Shown here one piece after another: positions 55,363-64,000 of a stretch of 64,000 nucleotides of DNA. Source of the stretch: Streptococcus porcinus (GTDB taxonomy: Bacteria; Bacillota; Bacilli; Lactobacillales; Streptococcaceae). The translations under genes were made by a program, and so were the position numbers. A model generated the notes under the pieces. It worked only from the letters and a program-made list of their open reading frames with translations, had not been told where the DNA came from and ran no database searches. The number at the start of each line of letters is the position of its first letter. Positions within the stretch are counted from its first letter, which is position 1. Location: positions 1,922,001 to 1,986,000 of the forward strand of contig NZ_LR594036.1 of assembly GCF_901542335.1 (NCBI RefSeq), written 5' to 3'.

Positions 55363-56211
55363 ATGAAATTCTATATTATAGATGACGATCCCTCTGTGAC
55401 AATGGTGCTTCAAGAAATCATTGAGGATGATTTTAACCACATCGTTTGTAAGACAACAAATGATTCAACTGAAGCCTATCATGATTTATTAGTCTCCGAT
55501 ATTGATATCGTCTTAGTTGACTTATTAATGCCAAAGTTAGATGGTGTGACACTGGTTGAAAAAATCCACCACAGTCGCCCAAAACTCAAATTTATTATGA
55601 TTTCTCAGGTCAAAGATGAAGGTCTTCGACAAGATGCTTATCAAGCAGGAATTGAGTTTTTCATCAATAAACCCATTAACATTGTTGAAGTACGATCGGT
55701 TGTCAATAAGGTCAAAGAAAGTATTCAAATGGAGGCAAAATTAAAGCTAATTCAAGAACTTTTAGGCCCTACCTTAGCACAACAGACTCAAGATAGCATA
55801 CAAGAAAAGCAATTAGAGAAAATCCGTTCCATCTTATCCTACTTAGGCATTACCGCTGAAGCTGGTTATACCGATATAATGACGATTTGTAAGCTGATGT
55901 TAGATCATAATATTCCCTTTGAAAAGGTTAATTTTGAGCATTATTTATCACTAGACGCTCATTGTCAAAAAATTATGCTGCAAAGAGTGCGTCGAGCGGT
56001 CAAAAAAGCTATGATTAATATTGCCCACCTTTGCCTAGATGATTTTGAAAATGATATTACTCTTCAATACGCTAATGCATTATTTGGCTATCAAAATATT
56101 CATCTTGAAATTCAAGTTATCCAAGAAGAGAGCTTTCAAGGTGGAAAAATTGTTTTGCGAAAATTTTTTGATGAACTAATCGTTCAAAGTCATAACGCAC
56201 TTTTCATGTAG
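55363..56211 (+). CDS. GlnL/YcbB-type response regulator
   Basis: 282 residues. The receiver domain (1-120) has the acidic pair at Asp7-Asp9, the phospho-accepting Asp53 (VDLLMPKLDG) and Lys103 (INKP). The C-terminal half (about 150-280) is a YcbB-like domain with a DNA-binding helical region (CQKIMLQRVRRAVKKAMIN) and not an OmpR or NarL output. It probably controls the divergent arcB-arcC-transporter operon. Confidence 0.85.
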   Translation: MKFYIIDDDPSVTMVLQEIIEDDFNHIVCKTTNDSTEAYHDLLVSDIDIVLVDLLMPKLDGVTLVEKIHHSRPKLKFIMISQVKDEGLRQDAYQAGIEFFINKPINIVEVRSVVNKVKESIQMEAKLKLIQELLGPTLAQQTQDSIQEKQLEKIRSILSYLGITAEAGYTDIMTICKLMLDHNIPFEKVNFEHYLSLDAHCQKIMLQRVRRAVKKAMINIAHLCLDDFENDITLQYANALFGYQNIHLEIQVIQEESFQGGKIVLRKFFDELIVQSHNALFM

Positions 56212-56228
56212 ATGATCGTGCAAAAAAA

Positions 56229-56312
56229 ATAGCCTAGGAGGTAAGCCTAGCTATCACATTCCTAAACTAACTGAAACTAAAATCCCTATTCAACTGAATA
56301 GGGATTTTAGTT
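56229..56312. terminator. Two terminator hairpins between the response regulator and ksgA
   Basis: The first (56229-56254) pairs ATAGCCTAGG with CCTAGCTAT, one bulge. The second (56275-56312) is a perfect 16-bp stem, AACTAAAATCCCTATT against AATAGGGATTTTAGTT, ending at the ksgA stop; it serves the leftward ksgA and probably both directions. Confidence 0.8.
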
Positions 56313-57185
56313 CTAAATACCAACTGACTTCAACGCATCAGCTAATTTTCCAAATTCTGCAATAGTTAGAGCTTCACCGCGAACATTGGCTTTAATACCT
56401 GCTAATTCTAAGGCGTTCTCTAACTTCTTTTTAGTCTCTTCAGACTTACCAAAATGACTGGTCAAGTTATTCCATAAGGTCTTACGGCGATGGACAAAAC
56501 CCACTTTAACTACTCGGAAGAAGAAATCTTCATCTTGAACTTTAATTAAAGGTTCTACACGACGTTCCATTTTCAATATGGCAGAGTCAACATTTGGAGC
56601 CGGTACAAATACTGTTCTCGGCACAATGAAGGCTACTTTAGCCGCCATATAATATTGAACGGCAATTGACAAACTTCCATAGGCTTTAGTATTAGGCTCT
56701 GCTGAAATACGATCAGCGACTTCTCTTTGCATCATAACCACAAACTCTTGGAAAGGAATTTTACTTCCAATCAAATGCATTAATATTGGTGTTGTAATGT
56801 AATATGGTAAATTAGCCACCACCTTTATAGGTAATTGTGGATTTTTAAAACCTTGAATCTGTGTTTGCAAATCAGCTTTTAAGATATCCTGGTTGATAAC
56901 TCGGACATTGTCAAAATCTCTGAGGGTGTCAGCTAAGATCGGGACGAGACGATCATCAATTTCGAAAGCCATAACTTCAGCTGCATTCTCTGCTAAAAAT
57001 TCTGTCAGAGCACCAATACCTGGTCCAATTTCAATAACATTGACATTTTTATCAATTCTTGCCGTATCAACAATCTTTTGTAAGATATTGGTATCCGTCA
57101 AAAAGTTTTGTCCGAAAGATTTCTTAAAAGTGAAACCATGACGCTCAAGGATAGCTCTCGTAACACTGTAATCTGCAATTCTCAT
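56313..57185 (-). CDS. ksgA: 16S rRNA (adenine1518/1519-N6)-dimethyltransferase
   Basis: 290-residue SAM-dependent methyltransferase. Signatures: [25 protein letters not shown] (SAM loop), [11 protein letters not shown] and the catalytic [10 protein letters not shown]. Presence of the intact gene implies kasugamycin sensitivity. Downstream of rnmV in the same direction. Confidence 0.97.
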   Translation of the reverse strand: MRIADYSVTRAILERHGFTFKKSFGQNFLTDTNILQKIVDTARIDKNVNVIEIGPGIGALTEFLAENAAEVMAFEIDDRLVPILADTLRDFDNVRVINQDILKADLQTQIQGFKNPQLPIKVVANLPYYITTPILMHLIGSKIPFQEFVVMMQREVADRISAEPNTKAYGSLSIAVQYYMAAKVAFIVPRTVFVPAPNVDSAILKMERRVEPLIKVQDEDFFFRVVKVGFVHRRKTLWNNLTSHFGKSEETKKKLENALELAGIKANVRGEALTIAEFGKLADALKSVGI

Positions 57186-57341
57186 GTATTCTTTTTTCCC
57201 ACTTCTTCTTTTCTCTATTGTAACATATTCCTTATCACATTCTATAATAGCAAGACAAGTACATTAACAAAAGTAGTGTCTTTGTATAATTAGGAAAACC
57301 GACTAAGAAAAATCATCGGACTTTCTTGTGAGTGTTGGCAG

Positions 57342-57932
57342 TTAGCTTTTATAGCACGCCATAGCTTCTTCGAGGTCTGCTAAGCTGATGCCAAAAAGCT
57401 CTAGTCTCTTCAAAAGTTGTTTACCATTACAGTAGCCTATTCGGAGTTGGTCCCCCAAATATTCACGTTTTTGCCGACTTTCTTTACCCAATGTGAGGCC
57501 TAAACGTACCAAGTCCCCACTTGTAACATCAAACTGATTGTCATCGTCATAGGCCTGAGTTACTTTCCTTAGTGCTTTTTGCAGATCCTCAAAAGAAGCA
57601 TGTTCAATTCCTAATGACCGTCCCTTAGATTTAGATGCTGGTATAGCTTCGTTACGTTTTAAGAAAGCATGTCGAACTGTTGGCACAGCTTGCATAATAA
57701 TCTTACGGATGCGTTCCCCATTATAATCTGGGTCTGTAAAAACAATCACTCCACGCAAGTTATTTAAACGGTCAATCCTCTCCAAGTCTTTCTCATTAAT
57801 AGCAGAACCTTGCGTCTCATAAGTATCCACATCATAAAAGCGTCTCAAATTGGCTGTATCATCCTTGCCTTCAACCACAATAACCTCTTGAATTTTAATT
57901 TTATCTGTCAATTCTAAAGATCCTTTTCGCAT
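57342..57932 (-). CDS. rnmV: Ribonuclease M5
   Basis: TOPRIM-domain nuclease that matures 5S rRNA: VIVVEGKDDTANLRRFYDV (about 18-36) and VIVFTDPDYNGERIR (about 63-77) hold the acidic residues. 196 residues from the ATG at 57932; a TTG seven codons later (57911) has AAAAGGAT upstream and may be the true start. It overlaps the tatD end, and ksgA lies downstream, a common Firmicute triad. Confidence 0.93.
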   Translation of the reverse strand: MRKGSLELTDKIKIQEVIVVEGKDDTANLRRFYDVDTYETQGSAINEKDLERIDRLNNLRGVIVFTDPDYNGERIRKIIMQAVPTVRHAFLKRNEAIPASKSKGRSLGIEHASFEDLQKALRKVTQAYDDDNQFDVTSGDLVRLGLTLGKESRQKREYLGDQLRIGYCNGKQLLKRLELFGISLADLEEAMACYKS

Positions 57933-58677
57933 TTTCTGTCGTAGCAGCAGCCACTTCCTCCACTGAAAGTCCTCGCAATTCCGCTATTTTATCGACCACA
58001 AACCGAGTATAAGCTGTGCGATTTTCCCGACCACGCTTCGGAACAGGCGCCAAGTATGGTGCATCAGTCTCCACCAAGATTTTCTCTAAAGGTAATTGCT
58101 GTGCTGCTTCTTGAATTTCTAGTGCTTTTTTGAAGGTTACCACTCCTGAGAAGGAAATCATCATGCCAAGCTCTATGAATTTGTTTGCCATTTCTAATGA
58201 CCCAGAATAAGAATGCATGATACCTCCGCGAAAACCGACACCTACTTCCTTGAGAACTTGGTAAGTGTCTTCTAAAGCATCTCTTGTATGCACCACAAAA
58301 GGTAAATCATATTCTTTTGACAACTGAACTTGTCGTTTAAAAACTTTGATTTGAATCTCTTTAGGATCTTCCATCCAGTGATAATCTAAACCAATCTCAC
58401 CTAAGGCTATGACTTTAGGATCTCTTAAATGCGAAACAATCATCTCTTCTATATCCTGAGTGTAGGAACCAGCTTCAGTCGGATGCCAACCAATGGTAGC
58501 ATAAACTTCTGGATATTTCTGAGCCAGTGTCAGAGCACCTCCGATGGTTTCTTTATCAAAACCAACCACATTATGGTAAATTACACCCTGTTCTTTAGCC
58601 AAAGCTAGTTCTTCATCTTCCCTACCTGAAAAGTTATCACTGTTCAAATGAGTATGAGTATCAAAAATCTCAAGCAT
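57901..58677 (-). CDS. tatD: TatD-family metal-dependent DNase
   Basis: 258-residue TIM-barrel hydrolase with the metal-binding HTHLN near residue 7, GEIGLDYHW, VVHTRDA, MHSYSG and ETDAPYLAP. First gene of tatD-rnmV-ksgA. Confidence 0.94.
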   Translation of the reverse strand: MLEIFDTHTHLNSDNFSGREDEELALAKEQGVIYHNVVGFDKETIGGALTLAQKYPEVYATIGWHPTEAGSYTQDIEEMIVSHLRDPKVIALGEIGLDYHWMEDPKEIQIKVFKRQVQLSKEYDLPFVVHTRDALEDTYQVLKEVGVGFRGGIMHSYSGSLEMANKFIELGMMISFSGVVTFKKALEIQEAAQQLPLEKILVETDAPYLAPVPKRGRENRTAYTRFVVDKIAELRGLSVEEVAAATTENAKRIFRIDR

Positions 58678-58862
58678 TCTTAGCTCTTCCTTTCACACAA
58701 CATTGTTTGACTATTATAACATAAGTCTAAAGGTTTCACATGACTGGGTTTAACTATAATAGTTTCAAGTTGTCTTATTGGCTCTCCCTAAAGACTATAA
58801 GAAGGTGTTTGTAAATGGTAAAGTGGTACCATTGTCTTACGGTATCAGTCGCACGTCCTTTA

Positions 58863-58871
58863 TGGTATACT
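58863..58871 (+). promoter_or_regulatory. Extended -10 promoter of the RpiR-type regulator gene
   Basis: TGGTATACT, an extended -10, 30 bases before the start codon, with no good -35. Just upstream, AATGGTA and GGTACCATT (58813-58832 region) form an imperfect dyad that could be an operator. Confidence 0.55.
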
Positions 58872-58901
58872 GAGTTGGTAAGGTTTACAGGAGGATATAG
58901 G

Positions 58902-59714
58902 ATGCGCAAAGACCACCGTTTGATCACTCAAATTGAAGATGCTTTAGACCAAATGACAGACCTAGAAAAAAAGATTGGCTCCTTTTTTATTGAAACAGAG
59001 TTAGATGACCAAAATCTAAAGGCAACTAATATTATAAAGCAATTACATATCTCCCAATCAACTTTGACTCGTTTTGCTAAAAAGTGTGGCTTTGCTGGTT
59101 ATCGGGCTTTTTCCTTTGAATACAGCAAAAGCTTACAAGAATCCAAAGTCAATTTCCAACCTTTTCATTTGGAATTAACTAAGAGGGTTCTATTTGATTA
59201 CGATGCCTTGATCAATAAAACTTACGACTTAGTGGATGAAGCTAAACTCCAAGATCTAGCTACTTGTTTTGACAAGGCAGAGCGCATCTACTTCTACGGA
59301 AAAGGAAGCTCTGCTCTTGTCGCTCAAGAAATGAAACTGCGTTTTATGCGACTTGGCTTAATTTGTGATGCTTATTCTGACACAGATGGTTTTACTTGGG
59401 CTAATAGTGTTGTCAATCAAAACTGCCTTGTCTTCGGCTTTTCTTTGTCGGGTAAAACACAGTCTGTTGTTAAGGCCCTAGACAAAGCCAGCCAAAAGGG
59501 AGCCAAAGCTATTCTCCTCACAACCAACAGTAATCAAACATTCCCAAAAGCTATTGACATTATTCCCGTTGCTTCTAATCATAAACTGAATTATGGTAAT
59601 CGTATTTCGCCTCAATTTCCTCTCCTCATTATGATGGATATCATATACGCTTATGTATCAGCTATTAATAAAACTCAGAAAGAGGAAATTTTCAAAAACA
59701 CCATTATAAAGTAA
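58902..59714 (+). CDS. RpiR-family regulator of the sialic acid region
   Basis: 270 residues: an N-terminal helix-turn-helix (ATNIIKQLHISQSTLTRFAKKCGFAGY, read in pieces, about 38-64) and a SIS sugar-phosphate domain (YFYGKGSSALVAQEMK, about 130-145; FGFSLSGKTQSVVKAL). The start at 58902 is chosen because GGAGG lies about ten bases upstream; the frame is open further up without homology. Convergent to nanK-nanA, which it likely controls in response to a sialic-acid-derived sugar phosphate. Confidence 0.87.
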   Translation: MRKDHRLITQIEDALDQMTDLEKKIGSFFIETELDDQNLKATNIIKQLHISQSTLTRFAKKCGFAGYRAFSFEYSKSLQESKVNFQPFHLELTKRVLFDYDALINKTYDLVDEAKLQDLATCFDKAERIYFYGKGSSALVAQEMKLRFMRLGLICDAYSDTDGFTWANSVVNQNCLVFGFSLSGKTQSVVKALDKASQKGAKAILLTTNSNQTFPKAIDIIPVASNHKLNYGNRISPQFPLLIMMDIIYAYVSAINKTQKEEIFKNTIIK

Positions 59715-59715
59715 A

Positions 59716-59944
59716 AAAGTTCTAAATTCCTATTTAGAACTTTGAGAACGTAGACAAACTCCTAAAAATAAAAAGTTTGAATAGACTTACGTAAAATGAC
59801 AAAATATTAAACTCTTAGAAATGTTGATATTCCAATATTTATGAGAGTTTTTGTTTTTCATGATAATAAAAAAAGATTGAAGAAAATTGTCCAAAATGGA
59901 CTTTTTCTTCAATCAGAAAGTTCTAAATTCCTATTTAGAACTTT
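59716..59944. repeat. Dispersed repeat element, copy B, flanked by a 28-bp exact duplication of a terminator
   Basis: The core (59744-59916) matches copy A at 50137-50311 along its whole length. The flanks 59716-59743 and 59917-59944 are identical 28-mers containing the hairpin AAGTTCTAAAT/ATTTAGAACTT. Only the right copy keeps the T6 tract of a terminator, so the left copy is the product of duplication at insertion. This was the rpiR/nanK terminator. No ORF inside. Confidence 0.8.
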
Positions 59945-59957
59945 TTTATAAATGAAA

Positions 59958-60845
59958 TTAGACTCTCTGCTTTTGTTTAAAATGGTAATAAGCCCCCATC
60001 ATTCCTGCATTATTTCCGTGACTGGCAAAAACAATTTTCGTTTTTTGGGAGATACTAGAAACTAAATACTTTTCTAGAGCTTGGCTGATTTTAGGGGATA
60101 AGTAAGTTTTTTGTCCCATTATACCACCGCCTAAAACAATACATTCTGGATTCACAACATAGCATATATTAGCTATCCCTTGACACAAGTAGTCTACCAA
60201 TTGATCAATTGCTGCTATACAGTGCCGATTCCCAGCTTTTGCCTCTTCAAAAATTCTTCGTCCATTCCAATCATCAGGCTGGTCACCATGTCTTTTTGCA
60301 ACATCATTTATTAGTGCTGTCGTTGATGCTAAAGCTTGAAACTGATTATTATCAAGACGCATATAACCAACCTCACAAGCTGAAAAACTGCTCCCATGAA
60401 AGACTTGTGAATTCAGCAAAAAGCATCCTCCGATACCTGTTCCGATTGTTAAACAGATGGCAACTTTTGCATTTTTTGCACTACCAGAAATAGCTTCTGC
60501 TAGCCCCGCACAATTGACATCATTTTCTACTTCACATGGGATATTGAATTGCTCTTCGATTGACTTTTTAAATGATATTCCTACATAATTAGGAATTTGT
60601 GGACCTGAATAAAAAATTTCTCCTTTTTCAGGATTCACCATTCCCGCGGTAGAAATTGCTACACCTGTTAGGGGGACTTGATTGTGATAGTCTTCTACTA
60701 GGGATAAGACCTTAGCTAAGATTGTTGGTCCACCTTTTGAAGCTTGCGTTGGAATTTCTTCTTTTCTTAGAAGCTGTCCCTGATCAGTTACTAAACCATA
60801 TTTTATTGCTGTTCCACCTATATCAATGGCTAAATAAAATGTCAT
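59958..60845 (-). CDS. nanK: ROK-family kinase, probable N-acetylmannosamine kinase
   Basis: 295-residue ROK protein: AIDIGGTAIKYGLV at the start, catalytic Asp in VENDVNCAG, and TIGTGIGGCFLL. The usual zinc-binding GEIGH is CEVGYM, with Tyr for His, and no CxCGxxGCxE cluster follows, so this is a zinc-free ROK. Six bases downstream of nanA, which supports ManNAc as substrate; glucose or another hexose cannot be excluded. Confidence 0.82.
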   Translation of the reverse strand: MTFYLAIDIGGTAIKYGLVTDQGQLLRKEEIPTQASKGGPTILAKVLSLVEDYHNQVPLTGVAISTAGMVNPEKGEIFYSGPQIPNYVGISFKKSIEEQFNIPCEVENDVNCAGLAEAISGSAKNAKVAICLTIGTGIGGCFLLNSQVFHGSSFSACEVGYMRLDNNQFQALASTTALINDVAKRHGDQPDDWNGRRIFEEAKAGNRHCIAAIDQLVDYLCQGIANICYVVNPECIVLGGGIMGQKTYLSPKISQALEKYLVSSISQKTKIVFASHGNNAGMMGAYYHFKQKQRV

Positions 60846-60851
60846 TTTTAC

Positions 60852-61784
60852 TCACCGACTTTCACAAAATCGTTCTTTAGCTAATCTAATAAGGGCAGCA
60901 GCTTCTTGACATATTTTATAATCGCTTTCTTCTAATTCTGTCAGAGGTGAGCGAACAGAGCCTATATCAAGCCCTTCATTAATACGCAAAACTTCTTTTA
61001 TGATAGCATACATGTGCCCATGACCCGATACAAGTAACGCTATGATGTCATTGATCTGTCCTTGTAACTCATATGCTTTTTCTAACTCTTTTTCTGCTAT
61101 CAGATGATTCAGTTCTAAGAACAATTCTGGCATAACTCCGTATGTCCCCCCAATACCAGCAGCAGCTCCCATTAATCGTCCTCCTAAAAACTGTTCGTCA
61201 GGACCATTAAATACAATGTGATTATCACCTCCAAGAGCTGAAAATATCTGGATATCTTGAACTGGCATTGATGAGTTTTTGACACCAATAACTTGCTTAT
61301 TTTCTAACATTTTTTGATAAAGACTAGGGCTCAGAGCCGTCCCAGCAAGTTGTGGAATATTATAGATGATAAAATCAGTAGCTGGAGCTGCTTTTGAAAT
61401 TCGGTTCCAATAGTCAGCAACAGCATAATCAGGCAATTTGAAATAGATTGGCGGAATAGCTGCTATAGCATCAACTCCCAAGCCCTCAGCATGTTCTGCT
61501 AATTCAATGCTATCCTTAGTGTTATTACAAGCTACATGGTTGATTATTGTTAATTTTCCTTTTGCAACTGCCATGACATTCTCTAGAACACATTTTCGGT
61601 CCTCTACACTTTGATAGATACATTCTCCTGAAGAACCATTAACATATAAGCCCTTAACACCTTTTTTAACAAAATAAGTTGTTAGTGCTTGAACGGCTCT
61701 AGGATCAATTTGACCTTCCTTATCATAGCAAGCATAAAACGCCGGAATTACTCCTTGGTATTTGACTAATTTTCCTGATGGCAT
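60852..61784 (-). CDS. nanA: N-acetylneuraminate lyase
   Basis: 310-residue class I aldolase of the DapA/NanA family: VNGSSGECIYQS (substrate carboxylate), YNIPQLAG with the catalytic Tyr, and the Schiff-base Lys in GVKNSS. It cleaves sialic acid to ManNAc and pyruvate. The ATG at 61784 follows AAGGAG; a TTG two codons earlier is ignored. Coupled with the kinase downstream and the transporter upstream. Confidence 0.9.
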   Translation of the reverse strand: MPSGKLVKYQGVIPAFYACYDKEGQIDPRAVQALTTYFVKKGVKGLYVNGSSGECIYQSVEDRKCVLENVMAVAKGKLTIINHVACNNTKDSIELAEHAEGLGVDAIAAIPPIYFKLPDYAVADYWNRISKAAPATDFIIYNIPQLAGTALSPSLYQKMLENKQVIGVKNSSMPVQDIQIFSALGGDNHIVFNGPDEQFLGGRLMGAAAGIGGTYGVMPELFLELNHLIAEKELEKAYELQGQINDIIALLVSGHGHMYAIIKEVLRINEGLDIGSVRSPLTELEESDYKICQEAAALIRLAKERFCESR

Positions 61785-61957
61785 CGCCAACTCCTTTCCT
61801 GTATTTTCTCACACCTAACACTCCAAAACTAGCTGAAAACTTCCGCTAATGCTATTGATTTATCCCTATTTCCACGAAAATTTTAACTTAATCTTAAACT
61901 TTATGAGATTATCATGGAGCCATTAATCAGTACAGTGTCCAAAACCTTATTATTTTC

Positions 61958-63316
61958 TTATTTATCGTTTAGGATTTTTGAGCGCTTTATTCCTTGAGAA
62001 ATAGCCTTATTGCCTTTCTCTACAAACGTATCAAGAGCTTCTTTTGAAGTTTTTTCACCAGTTAATACAGCCTGAATTTCTGGGAACAAGGCATTTCTAA
62101 CTTCTACATATCCTGACGTATTATTAGAAAAGTTAATAACATACTGATCATTATTAATATAAGTTTCTAGCATTGGATGGTTTGCTTTTTCTTGCTCAAC
62201 CAGTGATTTCCGTACAGGCATAAAGTTCATACTTGCTTTAACTAACTCTTTATTTTCAGAATAATATTTAACAAAATCTCTTGCTAGTTTTTGTCGTTTA
62301 TCACCATTTGTATTAAAGACTGCTGATCCTAAAACGTATGTGAATGACTTAGGTCCATCTATACTTGGAATATTGGCTAAGCGTGCATCAAATTTATTGA
62401 CTGTTCCTGCTGACATACTGTCAAGCATCCCTTTATACAATACCGCGTTGGTAAAACTAATTGCTATCTTCTTATTTTGGAACATAGCATTGACATCATT
62501 ACTTGTTAATGATTCTGCACCAGAGGTAATCATTTTTTTAGCATTTAATTCCTTGATATAATCTAGAGCTTCGATACCCTTTTTATCATTCACGTTGAGT
62601 TTCCCTGACTTATCAAAGAAGCTACTTCCATACATTCTTAAATACATCATGGTCCAAGTATCACCTTGATTATTTTTAGCATAGAAGCCTAACGGTGTGG
62701 CATGAATATCACTTTCTTTCAATTTTTTCAAAATCGTTTGAAAATCATCAAGAGACCAATTAGCGATCTTATCTTTATCGGCAATATATTTTTGAAGACC
62801 CGCTTTTTCAAACATTTCAGCGTTGTAAGCTAGCATTCCTGGATTTTGAGCAAATGGATAAAAGTAGGTTTTATGGTTAATTGTCACATTATCCCAGACC
62901 GATTTAGAAATATCAGCTTTATTTTTATGATCAATAGTGGCATCAAGCGGTGCTAGTAATCCTTGATGAGCTAAGTCAGAGATAGCGAAAGTTGATTCGA
63001 AAAATATATCAGGCAAAGTTTTCGTTTGTGTCGCCACACTTAATTTACTATCACGCTCTTCACCAGGAATAACTTGAATAGAAATTTTTTTACCGGGATG
63101 CTCTTTTTCATACATTTTAGCGGCTGTTTTAAAGAAACTATCATAATCCGCTCCTTTTTCATCCCCTTTATAAGTTCCTTTCCATTGTGGGGTTAACCAA
63201 ACTTCTATTTCATTTTGGTCTTTTTTCTTTTTATCAGCTTCTTTTGTAGAACAAGCTGTCAACCCAAGCAGAGGGACTAGTGCAACGGTTACTAAGCGTA
63301 AAATACTCTTTTTCAT
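61958..63316 (-). CDS. Sugar ABC transporter substrate-binding lipoprotein (probable sialic acid uptake)
   Basis: 452-residue family-1 solute-binding protein with a signal peptide and lipobox (LLGLTAC, Cys near 22), then KKKKDQNEIEVWLTPQWKG. The fold is supported by DIFFESTFAISDLAHQGLLAPLD (read in pieces). Its place between the permease genes and nanA suggests sialic acid or a sialoside as ligand. The 173 bases to nanA hold no clear terminator or promoter. Confidence 0.85.
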   Translation of the reverse strand: MKKSILRLVTVALVPLLGLTACSTKEADKKKKDQNEIEVWLTPQWKGTYKGDEKGADYDSFFKTAAKMYEKEHPGKKISIQVIPGEERDSKLSVATQTKTLPDIFFESTFAISDLAHQGLLAPLDATIDHKNKADISKSVWDNVTINHKTYFYPFAQNPGMLAYNAEMFEKAGLQKYIADKDKIANWSLDDFQTILKKLKESDIHATPLGFYAKNNQGDTWTMMYLRMYGSSFFDKSGKLNVNDKKGIEALDYIKELNAKKMITSGAESLTSNDVNAMFQNKKIAISFTNAVLYKGMLDSMSAGTVNKFDARLANIPSIDGPKSFTYVLGSAVFNTNGDKRQKLARDFVKYYSENKELVKASMNFMPVRKSLVEQEKANHPMLETYINNDQYVINFSNNTSGYVEVRNALFPEIQAVLTGEKTSKEALDTFVEKGNKAISQGIKRSKILNDK

Positions 63317-63370
63317 ACTTTTTTCCTTTCAAAATAGATAGACATCTTAGCAGCAAAGCCAGTAAAAATT

Positions 63371-64000
63371 TTATTCTTTTAGGGCACCATCAGTAGCTCC
63401 CTTTATAAAAAATCGCTGAAACAAAAAGAAAATTACAAGCATTGGAAGCGCAGCAATTGCTGCCCCAGCTACCTTTAAGCCGATATTAGGGTTAATATCT
63501 TGTTGAAGACTTGCAACACCGATAGTTAAAGTTTTCATCTCCTTACTTCGAGCCATTAATAGTTGCCATAAATAGTCATTCCAAGCAGTGACAAAGTTCA
63601 AGATGAAGAGGGCACCAATCCCTGGCTTAACAATAGGTAACATCAACTTGGTAAAAATAGTCCATTCACTCGCACCATCTAATTTTGCTGATTCGCGAAT
63701 AGATTCTGGAATCACTTTAAAATAGGAATAGAGCATAAAGGTTCCAAAACCTGTTGCTAAATTCGGAACAACCATGGACTGATAGGTATCTACCCAGTGT
63801 AATTTTTCAATAATATCAAATAGAGGGACAATAAAAGTTTCCTTTGGAATCATGATTGAAGCAATAACAACAATAAAGAAAACTGTTTTTCCTTTAAAGT
63901 GAAGTTTAGAAAAACCGTAGGCTGCAAGAGCTGAAATGTAGACACTTAATAGAGCTGTCATAAACGAAACAACAAAACTATTGAAAATCCACCTTAACGT
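63371..64000 (-). CDS. Sugar ABC transporter permease (MalG-type), 5' end outside the window
   Basis: At least 209 residues; the reading frame is open to base 64000 (TLRWIFNSFVVSF precedes the first internal Met), so the start lies outside. Five helices and the EAA loop (KLDGASEWTIFTKLMLPIVKPG, read in pieces) mark a MalG/CUT1 permease. It should pair with a second permease further right and with the binding protein downstream. Confidence 0.9.
   Translation of the reverse strand, partial: TLRWIFNSFVVSFMTALLSVYISALAAYGFSKLHFKGKTVFFIVVIASIMIPKETFIVPLFDIIEKLHWVDTYQSMVVPNLATGFGTFMLYSYFKVIPESIRESAKLDGASEWTIFTKLMLPIVKPGIGALFILNFVTAWNDYLWQLLMARSKEMKTLTIGVASLQQDINPNIGLKVAGAAIAALPMLVIFFLFQRFFIKGATDGALKE

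Overview
The window is a piece of a low-GC Gram-positive chromosome whose gene content (opp, glnRA, pgk-lppC, gap-fusA-rpsG-rpsL, a PgrA-like surface protein, purR, yhaM, ksgA, nan) is typical of the pyogenic streptococci (S. pyogenes / dysgalactiae / canis / uberis type). The species cannot be fixed from the sequence alone. No rRNA, tRNA or CRISPR array was recognised.

1-12500 is a citrate-fermentation island. A leftward operon encodes an OadG-tail/biotin-carrier fusion, OadB, a 41-residue OadG-like peptide, CitD, CitE and the start of CitF, which runs off the left edge. Diverging from it are a CitMHS transporter, a GntR regulator and CitG. A second, sequence-divergent citrate-lyase set (citD2-citE2-citF2) plus a small membrane protein follows, with a divergent LysR regulator and the only CitC ligase in view. 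Citrate would enter through the transporter, be split by CitDEF into acetate and oxaloacetate, and the oxaloacetate would be decarboxylated by the Oad complex (OadA presumably lies outside).

12800-22630 holds housekeeping genes: ebfC, a membrane-anchored MerR regulator with a 19-bp-spacer promoter, a DEDDh exonuclease, rocS, a candidate small RNA, a BaiN-like flavoprotein, an AdcR-box-controlled rpsN paralogue, azlCD, tsaB-rimI-tsaD, and rpoY-rnjA. At 22653-24083 an IS3-family element (IS150-like) sits exactly in the loop of the shared rnjA/oppF terminator.

24100-39700 holds oppABCDF (with a CodY-like box), glnRA (with a perfect GlnR box), an aromatic-acid-exporter-like protein, pgk, lppC, gap and the fusA-rpsG-rpsL operon. 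39700-47650 holds a large PgrA/SEC10-type surface protein without LPXTG, purR, yhaM, rmuC, thiamine pyrophosphokinase, rpe and rsgA, all leftward.

47800-64000 holds a DHA2 efflux pump with its DUF4811 partner, an arcB-arcC-YfcC cluster without arginine deiminase, a divergent GlnK/GlnL-like two-component system, ksgA-rnmV-tatD, and a sialic-acid region (rpiR, nanK, nanA, ABC transporter) that leaves the right edge.

The most unusual signal is a pair of about 175-bp non-coding repeats (about 50137-50311 and 59744-59916). Each is flanked by a direct duplication of a complete terminator hairpin, and the two hairpins differ in sequence. This looks like a small mobile element that targets Rho-independent terminators and leaves 22-28 bp target duplications. 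With the IS element, three of three recognisable insertions in the window hit terminators.
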